From NCBI GenBank assembly GCA_903958995.1, contig CAJBVG010000014.1:1-7058 (forward strand): 7,058 nt of DNA, in the 5' to 3' direction. This document shows, piece after piece, positions 1 through 7,057 of this stretch. The notes below the pieces were generated by a model, which worked only from the letters and a program-made list of their open reading frames with translations, made no database searches and was not told the origin of the DNA. The position numbers were made by a program, and so were the translations under genes. Positions within the stretch are counted from its first letter, which is position 1, and every line of letters starts with the position of its first letter. The DNA comes from an uncultured bacterium. Its GTDB lineage: Bacteria > Bacteroidota > Bacteroidia > Sphingobacteriales > Sphingobacteriaceae.

Positions 1-1368
1 AAGAGGAGAGGTATTAGTTAATTGATAATTTGTATTAAGGGTATCTTTAAAAGATAATAGACTTCCAAAATTATTTAATGATCCAGTAGTGTCTAAATAA
101 TCTATACTTGTAATGCTTTTTAGTACACTATCAGATACGACAGTACCAATAACATTATTTACAAATTTCGCTTGGTGTAATAAAGTACCTGAAGCATTAC
201 CATCTATGGAAATATCACTTATTGTTGAATAATACTTATTTTTTTGAATGATATTATTAGCAATTAACACCCCTATATTCCCATTAGAATTAATTCGAAT
301 ACCATAATTATTTCCTACTATGGTATTATGAGTAATGAGTGTTGAATCATTGGTATTATTATAACCTATTGCACCAGCACTATTATTAACAAATAAATTA
401 TTATAAATTTTTGATCTAAACCAACCATCAAGATAAACGGCATGATTGGATTTATTCCCTATAAATACATTCGAATAAATTTCTCTTTTGATATAGTTAG
501 GTGATGACCCATTAAATATCATTAAAGAACCAGCTTTATTTTTCAAGAACACATTGTGATCTACTATCAAATTGTTCGAATAATTATTATCGACAATCAA
601 AAAATAAGAAGTTGACAAACCACCACAATTTGTTATTGTATTATATGAAAAATCACTAGCATTGGTTAATCGGATTAAATGATCAGTAATGTTTGTAGTG
701 ATGGTATTATTATTCTCAAATATCATTTGTGAAACTGAAGCATTAGATAACCCTATAATAGCTCCCTTAGAATTGGTAATACGGAAGCCTTTTAAAACCG
801 TAGATTGAGCTAAATTATTATCATAAATTAAATAAGCATTTGGCAATGTTGAACCATCTAGAGTTGTTGTTCTTTTATAAGCAGTGTCTCCAGTTGTTAC
901 ATATTCACTTCCAATTAATAAATTCTTATAAGTACTCAGATTTATTCGCTCAGGATATACGCCAGAAAGTAATATGATTGAATCTCGATTAATACAATTA
1001 GAAACTGCAAATGCAATAGTTTTAACTGGATTTGATTTACTACCAATATTTAAGTTTGATCCAGAATTCGAAACATACCAGATATTTCTAGGTATACCAA
1101 ATAAGATATTTGATGGACTACTAACACCTCCAATTGTATCTACTGCTCTAATTTGATAATAATACTTTGTACCTGCAACTAATCCTGTATCTACAGCTGT
1201 AGTGTCGAGAACAGCTCCTTTTGTAAGCTGGAAATTAGTTTGTGTAGTACTTCTATATAAATTATATTTTACAGAACTATTTGAACTAGTAGATTTATTC
1301 CACTTAAGTAATATTTTCCTCGGTCCAGCAGAAATAGATAATAATATAGGTGTAGTTGGAGGTGTATT
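1..1368 (-). repeat. Module unit 3 (partial): Fn3 type b and beta-helix 3 (residues 1048-1503)
   Basis: The third unit starts with a type b Fn3 (1048-1142, GPRK near the start, then VKYN and AVDTIG) and beta-helix 3 (from IWYVS at 1143). The last four residues in the window, TSPL, match the NNSPA start of the closing segment of unit 1, so the helix is nearly complete and the DLGAYES equivalent should lie about 30 codons beyond the left edge. The coils show the usual NN-hydrophobic-x-x-N pattern (for example NNLFVNNSAG and ANNIIQKN). Confidence 0.78.
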
Positions 1369-4300
1369 AGGTTTTGTTGACAATTCATTACTTAATGCAC
1401 TCCAAACTCCACTGTTATCACCAACTTGAATTCGATAATAATATTTCACTAAATTGGTTAAGCCAGAATCGATATATGAATTAGTATTGATTTGTAAAGT
1501 ATCTACAATTATTGTAGAAATTGCATTATTGGGTATATTTACATTTGATCTTAATATTCTATATTTTACTACTCCAGTTGAATTATTAGAAGTCCATTTT
1601 ATTTGAATTTTCTGATGCCCACCTATAAGTTCAGCAAGTATTGGGGAAGCATATTTATATGGGCTCTCATATGCTCCTAAGTCAGGATTTGACCCTGCTG
1701 GGTTTGGACGAATATTACCATCAATGTCATTTGATGGACTATTTAATAATGTGCCTTTCCCAATAACTTTTGAGCTTGAAAGTATATTTCTAAAATTCGT
1801 ACTCGTTAATACATAATTAGAACTTGATGTAGTATCGTTATTGAAAAATGTAATATTATAATTATTTTGATTTGGTGTGTTTGGTTTATAAGGGTTAATA
1901 TAATTATTTCTAAAAACAACTTTAGAAAATCCAGAATTATTGTAATAAACATTAATTCTATTATTTTCTACTATATTATTGATGTAATTTACAAATGCTC
2001 CTCCTCCCCAGTTAGAAAAAAACAAGCCAACTGATTTGTTTTTGAATATTGTATTATTTACTACATATACAGTATCCAAACTACCATTAGAACCTGTAGA
2101 AATAGCTGGCATATAATTATTATAAATTATATTGTTACTCACTATCCCCCTTTGTTCTAAATAGAATATTCCCTTATCTCCCCAATTTGAACTATCTGAA
2201 GGAATACCGTTATTAGCAAAAATAGATCTCGAAACACGACAATAACCATTGCCTCCCGAACCACTTAATACAACTAGATATCTACCTTTATTACTATAAA
2301 AATAACTACTATCAAGTGTAATATTTCCTAATAAATTAATCGTTCCCCAGCTTGTACTATTACCATTATTTTTAAATACACAAGCATTTATTTTCGAATT
2401 TCTATAATTTGAAAATATCATAGCATAACTCGTAGAATTTTGAATAGTAAAACCACTTATTTCAAATTTAATGTATTGATAATTTGAAAATATAAATGAG
2501 CTGTTTCCAAAATAATTGCTCCCATCTAAAATTGTACTTTTAATATATGAAGTATCTTTATTGAATATATATTTTGAACCAAATACAACATCTTTAACTA
2601 AAGATATATTATCATAATAAATACCGGGTAAAGCTATAACAGTATCTCCAGCTATTGCTATTTGCATAGCATGGACGATTGACTTATATGGAAATTGAGT
2701 ATTTCCAATGTTTGAGCTATCTCCAGCATTAGAAACATATAAAATACGATTAGGAAAAACAAAAAGAATATTTGATACTGTACTGGTTACTCCTATTGTA
2801 TCAACCGCTCTAACTTGATAAAAATATTTAAGCCCTGGGGTCAAACCTGTATCAACAAATGTAGTGTCAAGTACACTTAACTTAACTGATTGGAAATTAG
2901 TGTTTGTTAAACTTCTGTATACATTATATTTTACAAGACTATTAATACTGTTGGCTTTACTCCAAACTAACATCACCTTTCTTGGTCCTTTATTAGCTGA
3001 AATTAAATTTGGAGTACTTGGTGCTAAGTTTGGATAAGCACTTAATTCGTTACTCATTCCACTCCAAACTCCTGCATTATTTCCTGCTTGTATTCTATAA
3101 TAATACTTGGTTAAATTGGTTAATCCAGAATCCAAATAAGTATTTCGTGTTAAAGATAAGGTATCAACAACAACACCAGAGTTTGCATTATCAGGTATAC
3201 TAGCCGTAGATCTCAAAATTCTGTATCGAGTTACTCCTACAGAATTATTGGCAGTCCATGTAATGCTAATTTTACGATTACTACCTTCTATACTTGAAAA
3301 TACCGGAGAACTATAACTATATGGACTTTCATAAGCACCTAAGTCTGGATTTGTGTTTGCAGGTTGTGGCCTAATAGAATTAAAATAATCCTTATTAGTA
3401 ACATATGCAACATCGCCAGCACCAATAGCTGGAGAGTTATTCTTTACTTGTATGTATTTAGTATCTTTAAACTGAGGATCTTGGTTAATTACATTAGTAG
3501 CCGAAACTACTATATCTGTACCATCAAAAATTACATAATTTAATATAACCTTACCATTAAAATCAGTAGTTAAATTAGAATTCGTTCTGTTATCATACAA
3601 TATTGAATTAACGAAGCAATTAGTAATTGAGGAATTAGAATTGGTTATATAATCTTTCGTTTTTGTTATTGTACAATGAATAAAAGAATCCTTAGGGTTT
3701 GAATCTCCTGAATCATTATATGCTAATGTACTGTTATTAACAAATACACAATTTTGAGCTTTATAATAACCATAGTATGAACTAAATACAAAACTGTTAT
3801 TATAAAAGTAACAATTCACAATAGTGGCCAACATCCGCTCAGTAACTCTAAATATAACATTCGAGCTATTTTGGACTTTAATACCATCAATAACGCAATG
3901 TGAAATATTGATATCCCAATCAGAATGAAGATTAAAAATGGCAAGAGCAGGATCCAAAGAACTTATCGAAACATAATCTGGTCCATTTATACTTTTAACA
4001 ACTATATTTTTTTTGAGAATCTCAACATTCTCAACATAATTTCCATTGTTTAAAAGTATAGTATCTCCATCCACTGAGTAATTAACTGCATATTGTATAG
4101 ATTTCAATGGTTTTAAAATACTTCCGCTATTTGTGTTTAATCCTAGCGTAGACACATACCAAACCTTAGTCGGTGATATGCTAATGATATTAGAGATAGT
4201 ACTGTAAGTATTAGTAACTATATTTTTTGCTTTAATCGCATAAAAATATAATTGATTTCCTAGTAGTGCTGTATTGGTGTACGTAGTATCAACAATATTA

Positions 4301-4509
4301 CTATCAATTAATTGAAGATTACTTGAACTCGTACCTCGATAAATACTATACCTGATATTTGTAGTAGGAGTTGATTTCGTCCAATACAACGTAGCCTTAT
4401 GAGGGCCAGCAACTGTGTTTACAATAGTTACACTTTGTTGTGCTTGAACAGTAAAATTCATGGAAATAGTCAAAAGAATGACTAATCGGATTTTTGCAAA
4501 TACAGACAT
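1..4509 (-). CDS. Giant secreted Fn3/right-handed beta-helix repeat protein (partial, 3' end outside window)
   Basis: This frame is open without a stop for 1503 codons from the ATG at 4507-4509 to the window edge, so the C-terminus is missing. The start is supported by a clear signal peptide: K6 and R8, a hydrophobic run at about 9-21, and a VQA/QQ cleavage site after A23. The mature protein alternates Fn3-like domains (about 24-115, 396-493, 494-588, 950-1047, 1048-1142) with Asn-rich parallel beta-helices (about 116-356, 589-910, 1143-1503). Each helix opens with a W/L-Y-V-S motif followed by a P-x-K-[ST]-I and GD[TS] pattern. Helices 1 and 2 close with a segment ending in NPDLGAYES (387-395, 941-949), as in 'choice-of-anchor Q' proteins. 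In Bacteroidota such proteins are usually exported, often by the type IX system, and act as surface adhesins or glycan binders. I see no enzyme active site. The leader has no Shine-Dalgarno sequence. The function is inferred; the fold call is firm. Confidence 0.93.
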   Translation of the reverse strand, partial: MSVFAKIRLVILLTISMNFTVQAQQSVTIVNTVAGPHKATLYWTKSTPTTNIRYSIYRGTSSSNLQLIDSNIVDTTYTNTALLGNQLYFYAIKAKNIVTNTYSTISNIISISPTKVWYVSTLGLNTNSGSILKPLKSIQYAVNYSVDGDTILLNNGNYVENVEILKKNIVVKSINGPDYVSISSLDPALAIFNLHSDWDINISHCVIDGIKVQNSSNVIFRVTERMLATIVNCYFYNNSFVFSSYYGYYKAQNCVFVNNSTLAYNDSGDSNPKDSFIHCTITKTKDYITNSNSSITNCFVNSILYDNRTNSNLTTDFNGKVILNYVIFDGTDIVVSATNVINQDPQFKDTKYIQVKNNSPAIGAGDVAYVTNKDYFNSIRPQPANTNPDLGAYESPYSYSSPVFSSIEGSNRKISITWTANNSVGVTRYRILRSTASIPDNANSGVVVDTLSLTRNTYLDSGLTNLTKYYYRIQAGNNAGVWSGMSNELSAYPNLAPSTPNLISANKGPRKVMLVWSKANSINSLVKYNVYRSLTNTNFQSVKLSVLDTTFVDTGLTPGLKYFYQVRAVDTIGVTSTVSNILFVFPNRILYVSNAGDSSNIGNTQFPYKSIVHAMQIAIAGDTVIALPGIYYDNISLVKDVVFGSKYIFNKDTSYIKSTILDGSNYFGNSSFIFSNYQYIKFEISGFTIQNSTSYAMIFSNYRNSKINACVFKNNGNSTSWGTINLLGNITLDSSYFYSNKGRYLVVLSGSGGNGYCRVSRSIFANNGIPSDSSNWGDKGIFYLEQRGIVSNNIIYNNYMPAISTGSNGSLDTVYVVNNTIFKNKSVGLFFSNWGGGAFVNYINNIVENNRINVYYNNSGFSKVVFRNNYINPYKPNTPNQNNYNITFFNNDTTSSSNYVLTSTNFRNILSSSKVIGKGTLLNSPSNDIDGNIRPNPAGSNPDLGAYESPYKYASPILAELIGGHQKIQIKWTSNNSTGVVKYRILRSNVNIPNNAISTIIVDTLQINTNSYIDSGLTNLVKYYYRIQVGDNSGVWSALSNELSTKPNTPPTTPILLSISAGPRKILLKWNKSTSSNSSVKYNLYRSTTQTNFQLTKGAVLDTTAVDTGLVAGTKYYYQIRAVDTIGGVSSPSNILFGIPRNIWYVSNSGSNLNIGSKSNPVKTIAFAVSNCINRDSIILLSGVYPERINLSTYKNLLIGSEYVTTGDTAYKRTTTLDGSTLPNAYLIYDNNLAQSTVLKGFRITNSKGAIIGLSNASVSQMIFENNNTITTNITDHLIRLTNASDFSYNTITNCGGLSTSYFLIVDNNYSNNLIVDHNVFLKNKAGSLMIFNGSSPNYIKREIYSNVFIGNKSNHAVYLDGWFRSKIYNNLFVNNSAGAIGYNNTNDSTLITHNTIVGNNYGIRINSNGNIGVLIANNIIQKNKYYSTISDISIDGNASGTLLHQAKFVNNVIGTVVSDSVLKSITSIDYLDTTGSLNNFGSLLSFKDTLNTNYQLTNTSPL
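1369..3030 (-). repeat. Module unit 2: Fn3 type b, beta-helix 2, DLGAYES motif, Fn3 type a (residues 494-1047)
   Basis: This is the second copy of the unit: type b Fn3 (494-588, with GPRK, VKYN and AVDTIG), beta-helix 2 (from ILYVS at 589), a degenerate closing segment (KVIGKG at 914-919 in place of PAIGAG, then DLGAYES at 943-949) and a type a Fn3 (950-1047). Its Fn3 domains align without large gaps to the matching domains of units 1 and 3, at roughly 60% identity by eye for the b2/b3 pair. Many codons that keep the same amino acid differ at the third base, which points to an old duplication held by protein-level selection. Confidence 0.8.
3031..4440 (-). repeat. Module unit 1: Fn3 type b, beta-helix 1, DLGAYES motif, Fn3 type a (residues 24-493)
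   Basis: The unit holds a type b Fn3 (about 24-115, motif AGPHKATLYW), beta-helix 1 (from VWYVS at 116), a closing segment with NNSPAIGAGD (357-366) and DLGAYES (389-395), and a type a Fn3 (396-493, with motifs YRILRS, DSGLTNL and SGMSNEL). Type b and type a are distinguished by shared motifs: the b copies share GPxK near the start and a DTT-xx-DT pattern, while the a copies share GVWS and SNEL. This b copy is the most diverged of the three. Helix 1 is the shortest of the three helices. Confidence 0.8.
4441..4509 (-). other. Sec signal peptide of the giant beta-helix protein
   Basis: Residues 1-23 have a short basic n-region (K6, R8), a hydrophobic core (LVILLTISMNF) and a VQA motif that fits signal peptidase I, with cleavage expected between A23 and Q24. 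There is no lipobox cysteine, so the protein is not predicted to be a lipoprotein. A second in-frame Met (M17) lies inside the hydrophobic core and would destroy the signal, so the first Met is preferred. Confidence 0.85.
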
Positions 4510-4540
4510 AATTTTAAAAATTAATAAAATTTAAATACCA

Positions 4541-4912
4541 CTATATATCTAGAAAAGAATTAAAGCTTTCTTTCGGAATAATTTTAAATAAAACGTTATA
4601 GTATTTACTATTGACTTCTACTCCATTGATGCTCATTTGAAGTGTTACCTCTTCTGAATAATCAGAATAGTAAAAAATAATAATGGGCTCCTCTTGGCTT
4701 TTACTACTAATGTCAATAAGTATTAGAGAGGGTATATTGTAAATTGTATGTATTATTTGTTCACCGTCGTTATAAATAATCAGCACTTTATTAATAATGT
4801 TCCCAAATGTATCTGATGCTTTTACTGTAAAATTAACTCGGTCTCTTATTTCAAGAGTTTTGTATTTATTAACTTTAATTGGTTTATTTCTTGAAAAATT
4901 AAAAAAACTCAT
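4541..4912 (-). CDS. Hypothetical small beta-rich protein, 123 aa
   Basis: I do not recognise this protein. It runs from an ATG at 4910-4912 to a TAG at 4541-4543 and ends 31 bases before the start of the giant beta-helix gene on the same strand, so the two are probably co-transcribed. It has no signal peptide and no convincing membrane segment. After a basic start (residues 1-18, several K and R) it alternates hydrophobic and polar residues in short runs (about 26-67, 77-98, 104-112), suggesting a beta-sandwich of roughly 90 residues. SINGVEVNSKYYNV near the C-terminus would suit a beta-hairpin. There is no Shine-Dalgarno sequence before the ATG. Acidic and turn-forming residues are spaced as in a real folded protein, which argues against a chance frame. 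It could be a cytoplasmic accessory of the surface protein, or a remnant of a larger gene; neither can be shown here. Confidence 0.68.
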   Translation of the reverse strand: MSFFNFSRNKPIKVNKYKTLEIRDRVNFTVKASDTFGNIINKVLIIYNDGEQIIHTIYNIPSLILIDISSKSQEEPIIIFYYSDYSEEVTLQMSINGVEVNSKYYNVLFKIIPKESFNSFLDI

Positions 4913-4942
4913 ATCTGAACTAGTATATCCAAATTTCCACTA

Positions 4943-4958
4943 TTTAAAATGTTTTAAA
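4943..4958. repeat. AT-rich inverted repeat in the divergent region
   Basis: TTTAAAA, a TG spacer and TTTTAAA form a perfect inverted repeat with 7-base arms, directly next to the tandem 10-bp repeat. It has no G or C in the arms and no following T-run typical of a terminator, so it could be an operator half-site pair or simply the result of low-complexity AT sequence. Confidence 0.3.
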
Positions 4959-4959
4959 A

Positions 4960-4979
4960 AATCCATTTTAATCCATTCT
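4960..4979 (+). promoter_or_regulatory. Tandem 10-bp direct repeat, possible operator
   Basis: AATCCATTTT is followed immediately by AATCCATTCT: two head-to-tail copies identical at 9 of 10 positions, with a period of one DNA helical turn. It lies between two divergent genes, one of them regulator-like, which is where an operator would sit. The CC core makes it less likely to be a product of AT-rich composition alone. No binding is shown. Confidence 0.35.
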
Positions 4980-5009
4980 TAATTATATTACATCAAATTT
5001 GTATTTTCG
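4979..5009 (+). promoter_or_regulatory. Weak candidate Bacteroidota-type promoter for the regulator-like gene
   Basis: TATTTTCG at 5002-5009 matches the Bacteroidota -7 consensus TAnnTTTG with one mismatch. TTA at 4979-4981 stands 20 bases upstream where TTG is expected, also one mismatch. The implied transcript would start about 12-15 bases before the ATG at 5029. With this base composition such a match may be chance. Confidence 0.22.
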
Positions 5010-5028
5010 AGTAATTAAACATTAAAAA

Positions 5029-6204
5029 ATGAACTCATTACTGCATAAAAAAGTAGAAAATAGATTTGGGAGGCCCATTAAATTCTCGTATGAATGCGTA
5101 GAATTGTCTGCTCATATAAAAAAAAGTATAAATACTAATATTAGTCCACAGACTTTACGTAGGGTAATGGGATTTATAAAAGATAATGTAAAAACCTCCA
5201 ATAGGATTTTAGATTACATTTCCATTTATTGCGGATATGATAATTATGAAACTTTATTGTCACATAAGGAAAATAAGGAACAACAAGTTGATGAGAGTGT
5301 AGTAGAAACGATAAAGCTATTTTATAGCATTGAAATTAATAAATCATATGATATCAATTATCAAAGAGCAAGTGGTAATATTGCAAAACTAATTGTTACA
5401 AACTCAGCTCTGTTCAACAAATTATCAGGATTCCTGGCAAAAAAAGAAGCCAGTCAAATCTATTTCTTTGAGCGTTACCCCTACATAGATGGCTTGAATG
5501 AAAGCTATTTGAGTCACCTTCAAAAATACATGCAAAATAAAAAAACAATAGAATCTGATCTATTCGGGTATTCTTTACATTTTTTATCTCACTACCTCAG
5601 AGAAAACTTCGATGAGTTACCAAAATACATTAAGAAAATAAATGAAATTGATAATACAAATGAAATTCATCCATTCCCAATTGCTCGTAAACTAATGTCG
5701 AATATAGTATTTGCGCATTATAATAACGATCAATATGCTATTAACGAATGGACAAAAGTTGTATTTTCTGAGGAAAAAAATATTAATAAAAAATATAAAA
5801 GCAACAATGTATTCCCCTTCTATCATTACATTATTGCTGATTACTTTAATCTAATCGGAGAATATGAAAGTGCACTAAAAGTATATAAAATAGCCGAATT
5901 AGATTACAAAAGCTATAACGATGGGTCTATAGAATTTGGTTATTATGAGAATTTCGACCTAATAAAAGCGATCACTTATTATAATACTGGAGATAAGCAA
6001 GCGGCTAAGCGAATTTTAAAAAGAATAGATAGCAGTATGGTTCAATTTACTTTTCAAGATTATCATAATATAAATCGAAAAATATTAGAATATAACTTAA
6101 CAGGCCCACTCACCTCTCGAAAAAAAGAATTATTAAAAGAAGAAATCAATTTACTAATTGATAAAACGGGATATACATTATTCAGAAAATTTATAAAAGA
6201 GTAA
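5029..6204 (+). CDS. Putative regulator: Bacteroidota helical N-terminal domain with TPR-like C-terminus, 391 aa
   Basis: The protein has no signal peptide or membrane segment and should be cytoplasmic. Residues about 20-77 resemble an N-terminal domain I recall from many Bacteroidota proteins of unknown function: a helix (YECVELSAHIKKS), an N-I-S-P-Q-T-L-R-R-V-M-G-F segment (37-49) and a second part with LDYISIYCGYDNYETLL (61-77). The S-x-x-T-L-R-R pattern looks like the recognition helix of a helix-turn-helix, but DNA binding is inference. The remainder (about 90-390) is almost all alpha-helical. The stretch at about 263-335 (ADYFNLIGEYESALKVYK, then a YYNTGDKQAAKRIL segment) is TPR-like, suggesting a protein or peptide contact surface. 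The start at 5029 follows an A-rich leader without a Shine-Dalgarno sequence. The gene is divergent from the small protein and giant surface protein, so it may control them. Its last 14 bases overlap the end of the permease gene. The coding call is certain; the function is tentative. Confidence 0.9.
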   Translation: MNSLLHKKVENRFGRPIKFSYECVELSAHIKKSINTNISPQTLRRVMGFIKDNVKTSNRILDYISIYCGYDNYETLLSHKENKEQQVDESVVETIKLFYSIEINKSYDINYQRASGNIAKLIVTNSALFNKLSGFLAKKEASQIYFFERYPYIDGLNESYLSHLQKYMQNKKTIESDLFGYSLHFLSHYLRENFDELPKYIKKINEIDNTNEIHPFPIARKLMSNIVFAHYNNDQYAINEWTKVVFSEEKNINKKYKSNNVFPFYHYIIADYFNLIGEYESALKVYKIAELDYKSYNDGSIEFGYYENFDLIKAITYYNTGDKQAAKRILKRIDSSMVQFTFQDYHNINRKILEYNLTGPLTSRKKELLKEEINLLIDKTGYTLFRKFIKE

Positions 6205-7057
6205 ATAAGTAACCTATAAACACCAGTATATTGCCAACAAGCTCTAGTTTTGTGAATTTTTCCTTATTAATTCTCAAACTGATAAATACGAATAGTGGCA
6301 CTACAATTAAATTAATTACGCCTATAGAGCTAATAGTATATACAGAATAGACATAATTGATTAAATACGCTCCTATAACTGTTAGAAAACCAACTAATAA
6401 CATTCGCTTATCGAAATGAATAAGTTTAATTGTTTGCAACAATTTCTTTTGAAAGAGTGCTAAAAACATATATAAAAGCAATAAGGTTAATTCTACCACA
6501 AGCACACTTATTGAAGTCGAAACCTGCTTTAAGGGAACCGACATTAATGAATAACCTAATGCCCATAATAAGGTACTGCTAATCGCTAATAACAATCCTT
6601 TCTTAGAATCTGATATTCTACTCTGAACCAGAATACCTAGGGTTGAAAATATAGCGCTAATAACTAAAAAATTATTTATCTCCTCTTTAAATAAATAATA
6701 GCCTATAAACTGATGGAATAATTGCCCTAATAATTGAATAAAAAGAATATTAGAAAACTTTAAATATTTCAGTGATTCAATAAATAAATACAAAGCCAAA
6801 CCACATAAAAGCGCACAAGCAGTTACTTCTAGCATTGAAGTAACATCATATAAAAGCATACTTGGTTTAGTAATTAAAAAAGCAATAAGAGCAAATATTG
6901 TAGTATAAATAGTCCGATTAATTACATAAGGAATACTTAATATATTAAAGCTGAATTTTTTATTTAATAAGTCGACTGTGAAAAAGATAAGATTGCATAA
7001 AACAGTTAAAGATATTAAACTGTTGACTTGCAAATTAAGAGATAACACATTAAACAT
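6191..7057 (-). CDS. EamA/DMT-family permease (RhaT/DMT superfamily), 288 aa, start uncertain at window edge
   Basis: This is an inner-membrane protein with ten predicted transmembrane helices at about 11-31, 41-62, 74-95, 102-123, 128-145, 153-174, 181-201, 217-240, 245-262 and 270-288. The length and the two five-helix halves fit the EamA family. Each half ends with the family's typical motif, an acidic residue in a short loop followed by a Gly-containing helix: LFKEEINNF then STLGILV (about 122-144), and INKEKFTKLELVG then FIGYLFTLL (about 263-288). EamA proteins export or import small metabolites such as amino acids or nucleotide-related compounds; the substrate cannot be read from sequence. 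The first ATG (7055-7057) lies one base from the edge, so the true start could be further upstream. The 3' end overlaps the convergent regulator-like gene by 14 bp. Confidence 0.88.
   Translation of the reverse strand: MFNVLSLNLQVNSLISLTVLCNLIFFTVDLLNKKFSFNILSIPYVINRTIYTTIFALIAFLITKPSMLLYDVTSMLEVTACALLCGLALYLFIESLKYLKFSNILFIQLLGQLFHQFIGYYLFKEEINNFLVISAIFSTLGILVQSRISDSKKGLLLAISSTLLWALGYSLMSVPLKQVSTSISVLVVELTLLLLYMFLALFQKKLLQTIKLIHFDKRMLLVGFLTVIGAYLINYVYSVYTISSIGVINLIVVPLFVFISLRINKEKFTKLELVGNILVFIGYLFTLL

Larger units (their letters stand above)
4913..5028. promoter_or_regulatory. Divergent intergenic region between the small protein/adhesin unit and the regulator-like gene
   Basis: These 116 very AT-rich bases separate two divergent starts and must hold, or overlap, the promoters of both transcripts. 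They contain a tandem 10-bp repeat (4960-4979) and an AT-rich inverted repeat (4943-4958), listed separately. I found no good Bacteroidota-type promoter (TTG, about 19-21 bases, TAnnTTTG) facing the minus-strand genes. Neither start has a Shine-Dalgarno sequence; the plus-strand start follows an A-rich run, as is usual in Bacteroidota. Confidence 0.6.

Noticed and set aside
974..1429. Two short plus-strand open frames (974-1156 and 1202-1429)
   Set aside because: Both lie antisense within the well-supported minus-strand Fn3/beta-helix gene, have no recognisable domain, and arise from the base composition of the repeated Fn3 region.
3009..3203. Plus-strand open frame of 64 codons
   Set aside because: It is antisense to the a1/b2 Fn3 domains of the giant gene. 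Its sequence (rich in L, Y, H and Q) looks like a reverse-frame shadow, not a protein.
1..4509. Possibility that the giant gene is a polysaccharide lyase or pectinase because of its beta-helix fold
   Set aside because: No catalytic motif of pectate lyase, pectinesterase or glycoside hydrolase family 28 type was seen. The repeated coils and Fn3 linkers fit a structural, adhesive or binding protein better.
4511..4530. ATTTTA ... TAAAAT inverted repeat between the small gene and the giant gene, considered as a terminator
   Set aside because: The arms contain only A and T with an 8-base loop and would form a very weak hairpin. In this AT-rich gap it is expected by chance, and the short spacing favours co-transcription.
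4797..4982. Plus-strand open frame of 61 codons with a hydrophobic middle
   Set aside because: It is antisense to the 123-residue gene and runs into the intergenic region. The hydrophobic stretch mirrors beta-strand codons of the opposite strand, and the minus-strand frame is longer and better placed in an operon.
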